Source of the DNA: Lachnospiraceae bacterium | GTDB taxonomy: Bacteria; Bacillota; Clostridia; Lachnospirales; Lachnospiraceae | Assembly: GCA_910574185.1 (NCBI GenBank) | Contig: CAJSZQ010000004.1 | Span: forward strand, 124,001-188,000 | Direction: 5' to 3' | Length of the DNA stretch: 64,000 nt | In this document: one piece after another, positions 25,945-37,059 of the stretch | Layout of the letters: each line of letters starts with the position of its first letter | Position numbering within the stretch: the stretch's first letter is position 1 | Program-made: the position numbers and the translations under genes | The notes under the pieces: generated by a model | Databases searched by the model: none | What the model was told of the DNA's origin: nothing | Seen by the model: only the letters and a program-made list of their open reading frames with translations

Positions 25945-26183
25945 GTTACAGTTCACAGGTCATTTGGTAAACAGCGGGTTGAATCAGGAGCATGTCTCTA
26001 AGCAGACAATTGAGGAGTGCTTTTCATGGAATTGAAATAGCAGCTTATGCAGACTTAGGCGCGAAGGCTTTCCTGAGCGGCTTAGTCTGCGTTAGCTGAT
26101 AGTTCAATGGAATGTTACTCCGTCTGCTTAGAGACATGCTCCTGATTCAGCCCGCGTCCGGCAGGTGACGTGTGAACAGTAAC
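25945..26183 (-). repeat. Palindromic structured repeat, copy C2 (239 bp)
   Basis: It begins GTTACAGTTCACAG and ends GTGTGAACAGTAAC. The arms carry a 34-bp stretch complementary except for one wobble (GCGGGTTGAATCAGGAGC side). The minus-strand core is 26119-26014 with loop CTCAGGAAAGCCTTCG. It lies exactly between the two divergent nitrogen promoters and so fills most of the 638-base gap. It would be in neither leader transcript if the predicted start points are right. Confidence 0.92.
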
Positions 26184-26222
26184 AAAAAAGCGATAAAAAA
26201 CAATCGAAAAAATAAAAAAGGA

Positions 26223-26251
26223 TTGACAAATGAATTTTTCGGGTGTATTAT
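26223..26251 (+). promoter_or_regulatory. Sigma-A promoter of the rightward glnN operon
   Basis: TTGACA (26223-26228), a 17-base spacer and TATTAT (26246-26251). The start point would be near 26258, giving a leader of about 170 bases before glnN. Confidence 0.8.
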
Positions 26252-26270
26252 CCAACACGTAAAGGCAAGG

Positions 26271-26305
26271 GCGTCTTTGAGATGAAGTTCTCAGAGACGC
26301 TTTTT
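26271..26305 (+). promoter_or_regulatory. Leader terminator 1 of the glnN operon
   Basis: A 12-bp stem (GCGTCTTTGAGA/TCTCAGAGACGC, one wobble) has a six-base loop TGAAGT and is followed by TTTTT. It is an intrinsic terminator placed before glnN. The hexaloop fits the loop size of ANTAR RNA targets, though I cannot confirm the loop consensus. Confidence 0.8.
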
Positions 26306-26342
26306 ACTTTACAAATGAAAATACACACAATTTGTTATAAAA

Positions 26343-26405
26343 GGCAAGGGAGTCTTTTGCGGCGCAGAGAAAAGCGTCATGAAAGCTATCCTTGTCTTTT
26401 TATTT
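26343..26405 (+). promoter_or_regulatory. Leader terminator 2 of the glnN operon
   Basis: The base stem GGCAAGG/CCTTGTC encloses about 40 bases with a possible CTTTT/AAAAG inner stem and is followed by TTTTTATTTT. The 5' arm repeats sequence found before terminator 1 (AAAGGCAAGGG at 26261 and 26340), so alternative pairings are possible. Two terminators in one leader argue for regulated read-through. Confidence 0.7.
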
Positions 26406-26427
26406 TCAAATTGGAAGGAGTGGGATT

Positions 26428-28524
26428 ATGAAGAATGTATCAGATTTTTTTGGATGCAAAGTATTTGACGACAGAGTGATGAAAGCAAATTTATCGGCAA
26501 AGGTTTATCAGTCTCTGAGAAAGACGATTGATGAAGGCGCGAAGCTTGATATTGGCGTAGCAAACGCGGTGGCGGCGGCTATGAAGGACTGGGCGGTGGT
26601 TCATGGCGCTACTCACTATACACATTGGTTCCAGCCCCTTACCGGCGTTACGGCAGAAAAGCACGACAGTTTTATTTCTCCGTCCCCGGACGGCGGTGTG
26701 ATAATGGAGTTTTCCGGAAAGGAACTGATCAAGGGGGAACCGGATGCGTCGTCGTTTCCCTCCGGCGGCCTTCGGGCTACTTTTGAAGCGCGGGGATATA
26801 CGGCATGGGATCCGACTTCTTATGCGTTTATTAAGGGAAATACCTTGTGTATTCCTACCGCGTTCTGCTCTTATGGCGGAGAGGCGCTGGATAAGAAAAC
26901 GCCGCTGCTCCGTTCTATGGAAGCGTTAAATAAGCAGGCAATTCGTATTCTTCATCTGTTTGGAAACGACGATGTGAAATGTGTCCGCACATCCGTAGGG
27001 CCGGAACAGGAATATTTTCTTATTACAAAAGAAATGTATGAACAGAGGAGGGACCTTCGATTTACGGGACGCACTCTTTTTGGCGCGAAGCCGCCGAAGG
27101 GACAGGAGATGGACGATCATTATTTCGGAGTAATCAAGCCGCGGGTTGCCGCCTATATGGAAGAGTTGAATGAAGAACTCTGGAAGCTGGGCATTCTGGC
27201 AAAGACAGAGCATAACGAAGTTGCTCCGGCACAGCATGAACTTGCTCCTATCTATACAACAACAAACATTGCGACAGACCATAACCAGCTGACAATGGAA
27301 ATCATGCAGAAGGTCGCGGCAAAACATGGACTTGTGTGTTTGCTCCATGAAAAACCATTTGCCGGGGTAAATGGAAGCGGAAAGCATAACAACTGGTCAT
27401 TGGCTACGGATAAAGGCGTGAATTTGTTGTCGCCGGGCGAAACGCCGTATGAAAACGCGCAGTTCTTATTATTTCTTTGCGCAGTTATTAAGGCGGTGGA
27501 CGATTATCAGGATTTGCTCCGTCTGTCTGTCGCGACAGCAGGAAATGATCACAGGCTTGGAGCGAACGAAGCTCCTCCGGCAGTTATTTCAATCTTCCTG
27601 GGAGAAGAATTGAATGCAGTACTGGAAGCGATTGAAACCGGTACTCCATATGCGGGAACTGAAAAAACACAGATGAAGCTGGGCGTGGACGTACTTCCAA
27701 AGTTTAACCGCGATACCACAGACCGTAACCGAACGTCGCCCTTTGCATTTACCGGAAATAAATTTGAATTCCGTATGCTTGGTTCGTCTAACAGCATTGC
27801 CTGTGCGAATATCATGCTGAACAGCGCGGTAGCGGAAAGTTTGAAAATCTATGCGGACAGACTGGAAAACGCGGAGAATTTTGAAGACGTACTGCATGAA
27901 ATGATTCGCAAGACCATCAAAGACCATAAACATGTTATTTTTAACGGAAATGGGTATGACGACACATGGATTCAGGAAGCTGTGGAAAAGAGAGGGCTTC
28001 TTAATTATCGTACAACACCGGATTGTATGCCGCATTTGCTGGATGAAAAGAATGTGCGGATGCTGACGTCCCACAAAGTTTTTTCAGAAGCGGAGCTGAA
28101 GTCCAGATGTGAAATCATGCTTGAAAACTATTGTAAAACGGTTCTGATTGAGGCAAATACCATGATTGATATGGCAAGGACAGAGATAGCTCCGGCAGTA
28201 AGCGCATACATACTGGAGCTTGCAAATACAGCGGCGGCAAAAAAGGCGGTCAATGCTTCTATTTCATGCGGTTATGAGGAGGAACTTCTAAAAAAACTTG
28301 CAAGATTGGAAGAACAGATTGCGGTTAATGCTGATGAATTGGAAGAGGCGGCGATGAGACTTACTGGCGCGGAAGATATTGAAGCAGAATCCTATATGAT
28401 TCGGGATGCTGTTTTAGGAAAAATGGGAGTATTAAGAATTGCCTGTGACGAGGCAGAAACGATGACGGCAAAGAAATACTGGCCGTTCCCGACTTATGGC
28501 GATTTACTGTTTGGCGTAAAATAA
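26428..28524 (+). CDS. glnN: Glutamine synthetase type III
   Basis: The large GSIII form makes glutamine from glutamate and ammonia, usually as a dodecamer. The 698 residues show [39 protein letters not shown] split across the active site, [42 protein letters not shown] and [11 protein letters not shown]. The start at 26428 has AAGGAG seven bases upstream, while the upstream ATG at 26392 sits in leader terminator 2. It is the first gene of the rightward nitrogen operon behind two leader terminators, so its level probably depends on antitermination. The ammonium transporter follows after 33 bases. Confidence 0.96.
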   Translation: MKNVSDFFGCKVFDDRVMKANLSAKVYQSLRKTIDEGAKLDIGVANAVAAAMKDWAVVHGATHYTHWFQPLTGVTAEKHDSFISPSPDGGVIMEFSGKELIKGEPDASSFPSGGLRATFEARGYTAWDPTSYAFIKGNTLCIPTAFCSYGGEALDKKTPLLRSMEALNKQAIRILHLFGNDDVKCVRTSVGPEQEYFLITKEMYEQRRDLRFTGRTLFGAKPPKGQEMDDHYFGVIKPRVAAYMEELNEELWKLGILAKTEHNEVAPAQHELAPIYTTTNIATDHNQLTMEIMQKVAAKHGLVCLLHEKPFAGVNGSGKHNNWSLATDKGVNLLSPGETPYENAQFLLFLCAVIKAVDDYQDLLRLSVATAGNDHRLGANEAPPAVISIFLGEELNAVLEAIETGTPYAGTEKTQMKLGVDVLPKFNRDTTDRNRTSPFAFTGNKFEFRMLGSSNSIACANIMLNSAVAESLKIYADRLENAENFEDVLHEMIRKTIKDHKHVIFNGNGYDDTWIQEAVEKRGLLNYRTTPDCMPHLLDEKNVRMLTSHKVFSEAELKSRCEIMLENYCKTVLIEANTMIDMARTEIAPAVSAYILELANTAAAKKAVNASISCGYEEELLKKLARLEEQIAVNADELEEAAMRLTGAEDIEAESYMIRDAVLGKMGVLRIACDEAETMTAKKYWPFPTYGDLLFGVK

Positions 28525-28557
28525 GTAGACAAATTGAACCTGATTGGAGGAAGAAAT

Positions 28558-30315
28558 ATGGATGAAGCTATGAAAGAACTTATTCAGGAAGCAGTATCCG
28601 GCGAAGTGTTCGGAGTCTGGTTTTTAATTGGGGCCGCATTGGTATTCTGGATGCAGGCGGGCTTTGCTATGGTAGAGGCTGGCTTTACCAGGGCAAAAAA
28701 CACAGGAAATATCATTATGAAGAACTTGATGGATTTTTGTATAGGAACCGTAGTATTTATACTGATTGGCTTTGGTTTGCTGATGGGAGAAGACTTGTTT
28801 GGATTTATCGGAAAGCCGGGATTCGATTTGTTTACGGCATATGCGGAGTTTGATTTTTCAAGCTTTGTATTTAACCTTGTATTCTGTGCTACAACGGCGA
28901 CCATCGTTTCCGGCGCAATGGCGGAACGTACAAAGTTTCTTTCCTATTGTATTTATTCCGGTGTGATTTCCGCGCTGATATATCCAATCGAAGCACACTG
29001 GATCTGGGGAGGAGGATGGCTTTCGCAGCTTGGTTTCCATGATTTTGCCGGATCCTGCGCGATTCATATGGTAGGCGGTATTTCCGCGTTGATTGGCGCA
29101 AAAATTCTTGGTCCCCGTATCGGAAAGTTTACCCGGGATACGAACGGAAAAGTTTTGAAAGTAAACGCATTTCCGGGACACAGCGTGGCGCTTGGCGCGC
29201 TCGGGGTGTTTATTCTTTGGCTCGGCTGGTATGGATTTAACGGTGCGGCGGCAACCTCTATCGCGCAGCTTGGCTCTATTTTCCTGACGACAACAGTCGC
29301 GCCGGCTGCTGCAACAGTTGTCTGTATGATCTTTACATGGATAAAATATGGGAAGCCGGATGTTTCTATGTGCCTGAACGCATCTTTAGCGGGACTTGTG
29401 GCAATCACAGCGCCGTGTGATGCGACGGATGCATTCGGCGCGGCTGCGATTGGAGCGGTCGCGGGACTTTTGGTCGTGTTCGGAGTATGGTTCCTTGACC
29501 ATGTACTTTACATTGACGATCCGGTTGGGGCAGTTGCAGTGCATTGCATGAATGGCATCTGGGGTACGCTGGCGGTCGGGTTATTTGCTACGGATACGGC
29601 TCCCGGATACAGTATTGCGAATGCTTCGGGAGAAACTTTGACCGGCCTGTTTTATGGCGGCGGTTTTGAATTATTCAAACTTCAGGTTATCGGTTTTGTC
29701 AGCGTCGCGGCATGGACGGCAGTTACAATTACGATTACGTTCCTTGTGATTAGAGCGGCTGCAGGTCTTCGTGCAGACAGAGAAGAAGAAATGACTGGCC
29801 TTGACGCGGCAGAACATGGTCTTCCTTCCGCATATGCGGGCTTTGCAATGCTTCCGGAGTATATTGAAGAAGGTAATGAACCTGTGGCGGTATCCGGCGA
29901 TACCCCGGTTGCAGAAGCAATCCCGGTTAAGAAGGTTCCCGCATTTGAAGAAGGAATTCCGAAGTTTACAAAGATTGAGATTGTCTGCAGGGAATCCAAA
30001 TTTGAAGCGTTAAAGAATGCGATGATGAAGCTGGGAATTACTGGGATGACGGTATCCCATGTCTTAGGATGCGGGATTCAGAAAGGCAAACCGGAATATT
30101 ACCGCGGCGTACAGGTTGAAGCGAATCTGTTTCCAAAGGTACAGGTGGATATCGTAGTCAGCGCCGTTCCGGTTCGCAAAGTGATTGAAACAGCAAAGAA
30201 AGTACTTTATACAGGGCATATCGGAGATGGAAAGATTTTTGTTTATGATGTGGAAAATGTAGTAAAAGTAAGAACCGGAGAAGAAGGTTTTGACGCCCTT
30301 CAGGATGTGGAATAA
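28558..30315 (+). CDS. amt: Ammonium transporter fused to a PII signalling domain
   Basis: The N-terminal part (about 1-430) is an Amt/Rh channel with about eleven membrane helices. The twin pore histidines are visible in GSCAIHMVGGISALIGA and AVAVHCMNGIWGTLAVG. After an acidic/proline-rich linker, residues about 470-575 form a PII (GlnB/GlnK) domain (FTKIEIVCRESKFEALKNA, then PEYYRGVQVEANLFPKV and HIGDGKIFVYDV). The T-loop Tyr that is uridylylated in enterics reads Val here (GVQVE). PII normally blocks Amt as a separate trimer, so here the gate is covalently attached. The start at 28558 follows GGAGGAAG, and the gene is 33 bases after glnN. Confidence 0.92.
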   Translation: MDEAMKELIQEAVSGEVFGVWFLIGAALVFWMQAGFAMVEAGFTRAKNTGNIIMKNLMDFCIGTVVFILIGFGLLMGEDLFGFIGKPGFDLFTAYAEFDFSSFVFNLVFCATTATIVSGAMAERTKFLSYCIYSGVISALIYPIEAHWIWGGGWLSQLGFHDFAGSCAIHMVGGISALIGAKILGPRIGKFTRDTNGKVLKVNAFPGHSVALGALGVFILWLGWYGFNGAAATSIAQLGSIFLTTTVAPAAATVVCMIFTWIKYGKPDVSMCLNASLAGLVAITAPCDATDAFGAAAIGAVAGLLVVFGVWFLDHVLYIDDPVGAVAVHCMNGIWGTLAVGLFATDTAPGYSIANASGETLTGLFYGGGFELFKLQVIGFVSVAAWTAVTITITFLVIRAAAGLRADREEEMTGLDAAEHGLPSAYAGFAMLPEYIEEGNEPVAVSGDTPVAEAIPVKKVPAFEEGIPKFTKIEIVCRESKFEALKNAMMKLGITGMTVSHVLGCGIQKGKPEYYRGVQVEANLFPKVQVDIVVSAVPVRKVIETAKKVLYTGHIGDGKIFVYDVENVVKVRTGEEGFDALQDVE

Positions 30316-30412
30316 AAGTCAGGGCAGATAGAAACTAAATATTGCAAAGGCATTTGAGAAAAGAGAAGTCCTATAGAATGCTGAATTACTTAAAATTTAT
30401 GGAGGTACATAT

Positions 30413-31993
30413 ATGTGTTCTATTATGGGTTATTGCAGCCGCAACGCTGCTTTTGATGTATTTATGGAAGGATTTAACAGGACGATATCAAGAGGTCCGG
30501 ATGACAGCCGGATTGTTGAAACCAGAGACGGACTGCTTGGATTTCATAGATTATCGATTATGGGGCCGGCTCCGTCAGGAATGCAGCCATTTAGACTGGG
30601 CGGCAGCTATGTAGTCTGCAATGGAGAAATCTATGGATATGAGAAGCTGAAAGAAAAATTGTCAGAGAAATATACATTTAAGAGTGAATCGGATTGTGAG
30701 ATTCTTTTACCAATGTATCAGGAGTATGGAACATCTATGTTCGCCATGCTGGACGCGGAGTTTGCCTGTATTATTTATGACGGAGACGCAGGGGAATTTA
30801 TTGCGGCAAGAGATCCGATTGGTATCCGGCCATTGTATTATGGATATGACAAAGAAGGAGCTGTTATATTTGCCAGCGAGGCGAAAAATCTGGCAGGGCT
30901 TACGGATAAAATTATGCCGTTTCCGCCGGGACACTATTATAAAAGCGGTCGGTTTATCCGTTACTGCGACATTGCGAAAGTAGATCGCATTTGCTGCGAT
31001 GATCTGGAAACCGTATGCAAACATATTCATGATAAACTGATAGCCGGAGTGGAGAAACGTCTTGTAGCTGACGTTAAGGTGGGTTTTTTGCTTTCCGGCG
31101 GACTGGATTCTTCTCTGGTATGCGCGATTGCGGCAAAGAAAAGCAAAGAACCAATCAAGACCTTTGCGATTGGTATGAGTGAAGACGCCATTGATTTAAA
31201 GTATGCAAGACAGGCGGCGGACTATATCGGAAGCGACCATACAGAGGTTTATATGACGCCGGATGAAGTACTTTCTTCTTTGGAAACAGTCGTTCAGTTA
31301 CTGGGAACCTACGATATAACCACAATCCGCGCATCCTTGGGAATGTATCTGGTGTGCAAGTCGATCCATGAACAGACCGATATCCGCGTTTTGCTGACGG
31401 GTGAAATATCGGATGAATTGTTTGGATATAAATATACAGATTTTGCGCCGGATGCAATGGCATTCCAGACGGAAGCACAGAAACGAATCCGGGAACTTCA
31501 TATGTACGACGTTCTTCGCGCCGACCGCTGTATCTCCGTAAACTCACTGGAAGCAAGAGTTCCGTTTGGCGATTTGGATTTCGTGAAATATGTGATGTCT
31601 GTTAATCCTGAATTAAAAATCAACACTTATGGAAAAGGGAAATATCTGCTCCGCCGTGCATTTGAAGATGGTGATTATTTACCGGAAGAGATTTTGTGGA
31701 GAGAGAAAGCAGCGTTTTCGGATGCGGTTGGACACTCCATGGTGGATTACTTAAAAGAATATGCGGAGCGCAAATATACAGATAAAGAGTGTGAAAGGAT
31801 GTGTGAGAAATATACATATGCCAGACCGTTCACAAAGGAATCCTTACTATACAGAGAGATTTTTGAAACATATTATCCGGGACAGGCAGAGATGGTCGCC
31901 GGCTACTGGATGCCAAACAAAGAATGGGAAGGATGCGACGTGAAAGATCCTTCTGCAAGGGTGTTGTCCAACTATGGAGACAGCGGGAAATAG
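30413..31993 (+). CDS. asnB: Asparagine synthetase, glutamine-hydrolysing
   Basis: The enzyme makes asparagine from aspartate, ATP and glutamine. Cys2 (MCSIMGYCS) is the amidotransferase nucleophile. RGPDDS, HRLSIMG and VVCNGEIYGYEKL follow in the N-terminal domain. The synthetase domain has the ATP-binding SGGLDSSLVCA near 226 and later GEISDELFGYKY. 526 residues, slightly shorter than E. coli AsnB. GGAGG lies seven bases before the ATG. It is 97 bases after amt and 90 before pyrG, so it belongs to a run of glutamine-using enzymes. Confidence 0.94.
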   Translation: MCSIMGYCSRNAAFDVFMEGFNRTISRGPDDSRIVETRDGLLGFHRLSIMGPAPSGMQPFRLGGSYVVCNGEIYGYEKLKEKLSEKYTFKSESDCEILLPMYQEYGTSMFAMLDAEFACIIYDGDAGEFIAARDPIGIRPLYYGYDKEGAVIFASEAKNLAGLTDKIMPFPPGHYYKSGRFIRYCDIAKVDRICCDDLETVCKHIHDKLIAGVEKRLVADVKVGFLLSGGLDSSLVCAIAAKKSKEPIKTFAIGMSEDAIDLKYARQAADYIGSDHTEVYMTPDEVLSSLETVVQLLGTYDITTIRASLGMYLVCKSIHEQTDIRVLLTGEISDELFGYKYTDFAPDAMAFQTEAQKRIRELHMYDVLRADRCISVNSLEARVPFGDLDFVKYVMSVNPELKINTYGKGKYLLRRAFEDGDYLPEEILWREKAAFSDAVGHSMVDYLKEYAERKYTDKECERMCEKYTYARPFTKESLLYREIFETYYPGQAEMVAGYWMPNKEWEGCDVKDPSARVLSNYGDSGK

Positions 31994-32068
31994 GATTTTT
32001 AGATAGAATGGATTGACAAGAAAGATTTTGTTACAGGAAGAATGATAACAGGGGCAGAATTTAAGTAA

Positions 32069-33721
<1,653 letters not shown>

Positions 33722-33737
33722 CGGGAGGGAAAAGTCT

Positions 33738-35150
33738 ATGGCTATTCATGAAGAGTGCGGCGTATTTGGAGTGATGGGTACCCAAAAAGGAAATGTGGCG
33801 GGCATTGTTTATTATGGGCTGTATGCCCTGCAGCACAGAGGACAGGAGAGTTGTGGGATTGTTGTGAATGATGACGGCGTATTTTCTTCCTATAAAGATC
33901 TGGGGCTTGTCAGCGAAGTGTTTTCTAAAGATACATTCGCTCATTTTCCGATGGGAAAGATGGCGGTGGGACATGTAAGATATGGAACAACCGGAGGAAA
34001 TACAAGAAATAACTGTCAGCCTATTGAAGTCAATCACCAGAAAGGAAAGATGGCGCTGGCGCATAATGGAAATCTTACCAATGCATTGGAACTTCGCGAT
34101 AAGCTGGAATTATCGGGAGCAATTTTCCATACAACCAGCGATACGGAAACCATCGCTTATGCGATTACGAGAGAAAGGCTTATGACGCCAAGCATTGAGG
34201 AAGCAGTCAGCAATACCATGAATTTACTGGAAGGCGCTTATTCGCTGGTGATGATTTCATCTACAAAGATGATTGCGGCAAGGGACCCATATGGGTTCCG
34301 GCCGCTTTGCTATGGAAAGACGGCGGACGGGGCATATGTGGCTGCATCTGAAAGCTGTGCGCTGTCAGCGGCAGGGGCAGAGTTTATCCGTGATGTGCTG
34401 CCGGGAGAGATTCTGGTATTTACGGAAAACGGTGTGGAATCAAGGCGGGAACACTGTGAAAAACAAAGACGGAGAACCTGCATTTTTGAATACATCTATT
34501 TTGCAAGACCAGATTCTGTTATAGACGGCATATCCGTACATGAATCCCGGATGAAAGCCGGAGAATTACTGGCAGAGAGCTATCCAAAATGCGTAGATAT
34601 CGTGATCGGCGTTCCAGACAGCGGATTGGACGCGGCATTGGGGTATGCGAAAAAATCCGGTATTCCCTACGGGATAGGACTGATAAAAAATAAATATATC
34701 GGTAGAACATTCATTTCTCCGGGACAAAATGAACGTCTGGATAAGGTCAGGATTAAGCTGAGTCCTGTCAAGAAGGTAATCGATGGAAAAAGAGTTGTAC
34801 TGATTGATGATTCCATTGTCAGAGGAACGACCAGCAAGCGAATTGTAAAGCTTTTGCGTGAGGCCGGAGCGAAAGAGATTCATATGAGAATTTCTGCCCC
34901 TCCATTTTTATATCCCTGCTATTATGGAACGGATATTGATTCGGAAGAAAACCTGATTGCATGCCATCATAGTATGGACGAGATTGCAAGGATCATTGGA
35001 GTAGATTCTTTGGGATATTTACCAGTAGAAAAGCTGGATAAACTGATAGACAGTGAGGATTATTGCGCTGCCTGCTTTCAGGGGGAATATCCGACTAAAA
35101 TTCCGGCAGACCCGCGTAAGGACCGTTTTGAACGGAAACTGTCAGAATGA
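33738..35150 (+). CDS. purF: Amidophosphoribosyltransferase
   Basis: The enzyme catalyses the first committed step of purine synthesis, PRPP plus glutamine to phosphoribosylamine. The short propeptide MAIHEE precedes the nucleophile Cys (CGVFGVMG). The PRTase loop is VVLIDDSIVRGTTS. Cysteines expected to hold the Bacillus-type 4Fe-4S cluster are present (RRTCIFEY, YPCYYGTD, DYCAACFQG). The start at 33738 follows GGGAGGG by eight bases; 470 residues. It is last in the nitrogen run. purF is more often with other pur genes, so its place here ties purine synthesis to glutamine supply. Confidence 0.96.
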   Translation: MAIHEECGVFGVMGTQKGNVAGIVYYGLYALQHRGQESCGIVVNDDGVFSSYKDLGLVSEVFSKDTFAHFPMGKMAVGHVRYGTTGGNTRNNCQPIEVNHQKGKMALAHNGNLTNALELRDKLELSGAIFHTTSDTETIAYAITRERLMTPSIEEAVSNTMNLLEGAYSLVMISSTKMIAARDPYGFRPLCYGKTADGAYVAASESCALSAAGAEFIRDVLPGEILVFTENGVESRREHCEKQRRRTCIFEYIYFARPDSVIDGISVHESRMKAGELLAESYPKCVDIVIGVPDSGLDAALGYAKKSGIPYGIGLIKNKYIGRTFISPGQNERLDKVRIKLSPVKKVIDGKRVVLIDDSIVRGTTSKRIVKLLREAGAKEIHMRISAPPFLYPCYYGTDIDSEENLIACHHSMDEIARIIGVDSLGYLPVEKLDKLIDSEDYCAACFQGEYPTKIPADPRKDRFERKLSE

Positions 35151-35339
35151 CTTGCTAACTTTTATTTTAGATGTTAGTATAGGAGTGTAAAAAGCATCTT
35201 TATCCCATTCTATGATGGAATCTTCCGATGTAATGCTGCCATATTAAAAGAGTTGTACGATAAACGTATTTCATGAATTGGAAACAGCGAATCCGCAAAA
35301 GCATGGAAATTATCCGTCAAACGCTGTTGAACTGGAATG

Positions 35340-35441
35340 CGTGTATCGGAATTGGCAGGATTGGATGTTACGGATGTAGATTTTAATAATCAGACGTTCC
35401 GGGTGAGCCGGAAGAAACGGAAAATCCGGGTGATAAAATAA
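35340..35441 (+). pseudogene. Tyrosine recombinase (integrase) fragment
   Basis: Thirty-odd codons read [20 protein letters not shown] and then [12 protein letters not shown] before a stop. That is the segment with the first catalytic Arg of XerC/phage-type integrases. The His/Arg box and catalytic Tyr are missing and the frame is broken upstream. The rest of the 324-base gap between purF and aroC shows no gene; bases 35151-35330 may be further eroded integrase sequence. Confidence 0.6.
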
Positions 35442-35474
35442 AGCATAAAAGATGTAATGAGAGGAGTGAAAATT

Positions 35475-36572
35475 ATGGCTGGTTCAATTTTCGGCACACT
35501 TTTTCAGATTTCTACCTGGGGAGAATCCCATGGTCCCGGTATCGGCGTTACCATTGATGGCTGCCCGGCAGGACTGCCTCTCTCAGAAGACGACATTCAA
35601 CTATATTTAAATAGAAGAAAGCCCGGACAGAGCAAATTTACTACACAGCGGAAAGAAACAGACAAAGCCAGGATTCTATCTGGAGTATTTGAAGGACGTA
35701 CGCTCGGAACCCCGATTTCTATCATCGTGGAAAATCAGGACCAGAAATCCAAAGACTATCGTAATATCATGAATACCTACCGTCCGGGACACGCCGATTA
35801 TACTTTCGACGCTAAATACGGATTCCGGGATTACAGAGGCGGCGGTCGTTCTTCCGGCCGGGAAACCATTGGACGCGTAGCGGCAGGCGCTGTGGCCGCG
35901 AAACTCCTTCTTCAGCTTGGCGTTCAGATAAAGACCTATACCAAATCTATCGGTCCCGTCATTGTCCCGGAAGAAGATTATGATTACGCCTGTATTCAGG
36001 AAAACAGCCTGTATATGCCTAATAGTAACTATGCCGCGTTAGCCTCCGAATATCTGGAAACCTGTATTTCAAATCAGGATTCCTCTGGCGGAATCATTGA
36101 ATGTGTTATAACCGGTATGCCTGCCGGAATTGGCGAAACTGTCTTTGAAAAGCTGGATGCGAATCTGGCTAAAGCAATCATGTCCATCGGTTCTGTAAAG
36201 GGAGTGGAAATCGGCGACGGCTTTCTGGCTGCGGCCGCCCTTGGCAGCTCCAATAACGATTCCTTCTATATGAAAGCAGATACCGTCCGGAAAAAAACCA
36301 ACCATTCCGGCGGAATCCTTGGCGGTATGAGCGATGGCAGCCCAATTATCCTAAGAGCGGCTGTTAAACCTACCCCCTCCATTGCACAACCACAGGAAAC
36401 CATAAACAAAACAGGAGAATCCATCTCTCTGACCATTCATGGACGTCATGACCCTGTCATCGTTCCAAGGGCTGTGGTGGTAGTAGAATCCATGACTGCA
36501 TTAACGCTGATTGATATGCTCATGGTTAACATGTCCGCAAAACTGGATTCTATCGCAAACTTTTACCGATAA
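35475..36572 (+). CDS. aroC: Chorismate synthase
   Basis: The enzyme converts EPSP to chorismate with reduced FMN, the last common step of aromatic synthesis. Signatures are GTLFQISTWGESHGPGIG near the start, RRKPGQSKFTTQR, TYRPGHADYTF, GGGRSSGRETIGRVAAGA and GGILGGMSDG. 365 residues from the ATG at 35475, with GAGGAG eight bases upstream. It stands alone between an integrase remnant and a convergent gene block, without other aro genes. Its C-ending codon use differs somewhat from neighbours, so past relocation is possible. Confidence 0.96.
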   Translation: MAGSIFGTLFQISTWGESHGPGIGVTIDGCPAGLPLSEDDIQLYLNRRKPGQSKFTTQRKETDKARILSGVFEGRTLGTPISIIVENQDQKSKDYRNIMNTYRPGHADYTFDAKYGFRDYRGGGRSSGRETIGRVAAGAVAAKLLLQLGVQIKTYTKSIGPVIVPEEDYDYACIQENSLYMPNSNYAALASEYLETCISNQDSSGGIIECVITGMPAGIGETVFEKLDANLAKAIMSIGSVKGVEIGDGFLAAAALGSSNNDSFYMKADTVRKKTNHSGGILGGMSDGSPIILRAAVKPTPSIAQPQETINKTGESISLTIHGRHDPVIVPRAVVVVESMTALTLIDMLMVNMSAKLDSIANFYR

Positions 36573-36663
36573 CTTGTGTATAATCGCCAAAAAATAAAGG
36601 ATGCAATCTGACTGCGGCAGGAATTATGAACGCAGATAAAAGCTACTTTTTTCTTATCCATAG

Positions 36664-37041
36664 TTAAAACCCCAACTTATGAAGTAAAGCAATTACATCA
36701 TCCGATTTTAACACCTTACCCATAGAAACAACCTTTTCATTGACAACAAGGGCTGGCATACTCATAGCGCCGTATTCCATTACTTTCTGCATATCCGTAA
36801 TGTATTCCACCTCTAGGTCAAGCCCCATATCCTTTATTGCCTTTTTTGCGTTTTCATACTGTTCGTGGCAGGATTTACAGCCTGCACCCAATACCTTAAC
36901 ACAGCAAATTCCGTCCTTTGCTTCAGGGCAGCAGTCATTTGCGATTTCTTCTGCCTCACTTGTCGGGCAGCCACTACTGCAAGCGCAGGCAGGTGTTTTC
37001 TTTTCTTCTTCTTTTTTCTTTCCGAAATTAAATAATGCCAT
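36664..37041 (-). CDS. Cysteine-rich thioredoxin-like protein
   Basis: The 125 residues have a C-terminal thioredoxin-like fold of the small redox-active disulfide type. The active-site motif is GAGCKSCHEQ, with the cis-Pro stretch MSMPALVVNEKVV. An unusual N-terminal extension carries TPACACSSGCP, DCCPEA and GICCVKV, for nine cysteines in all. This suggests metal or metalloid binding. It is 18 bases after the permease gene and in the same operon as an ArsR repressor, so a role in reducing or passing on a thiol-reactive metal or metalloid is likely. No signal peptide; cytoplasmic. Confidence 0.82.
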   Translation of the reverse strand: MALFNFGKKKEEEKKTPACACSSGCPTSEAEEIANDCCPEAKDGICCVKVLGAGCKSCHEQYENAKKAIKDMGLDLEVEYITDMQKVMEYGAMSMPALVVNEKVVSMGKVLKSDDVIALLHKLGF

Positions 37042-37059
37042 AATGATAACCTCCTAAAA

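Noticed and set aside
30342..30614. Plus-strand frame overlapping the start of asnB
   Set aside because: The asnB start with Cys2 and GGAGG is clear; this frame is a shadow.
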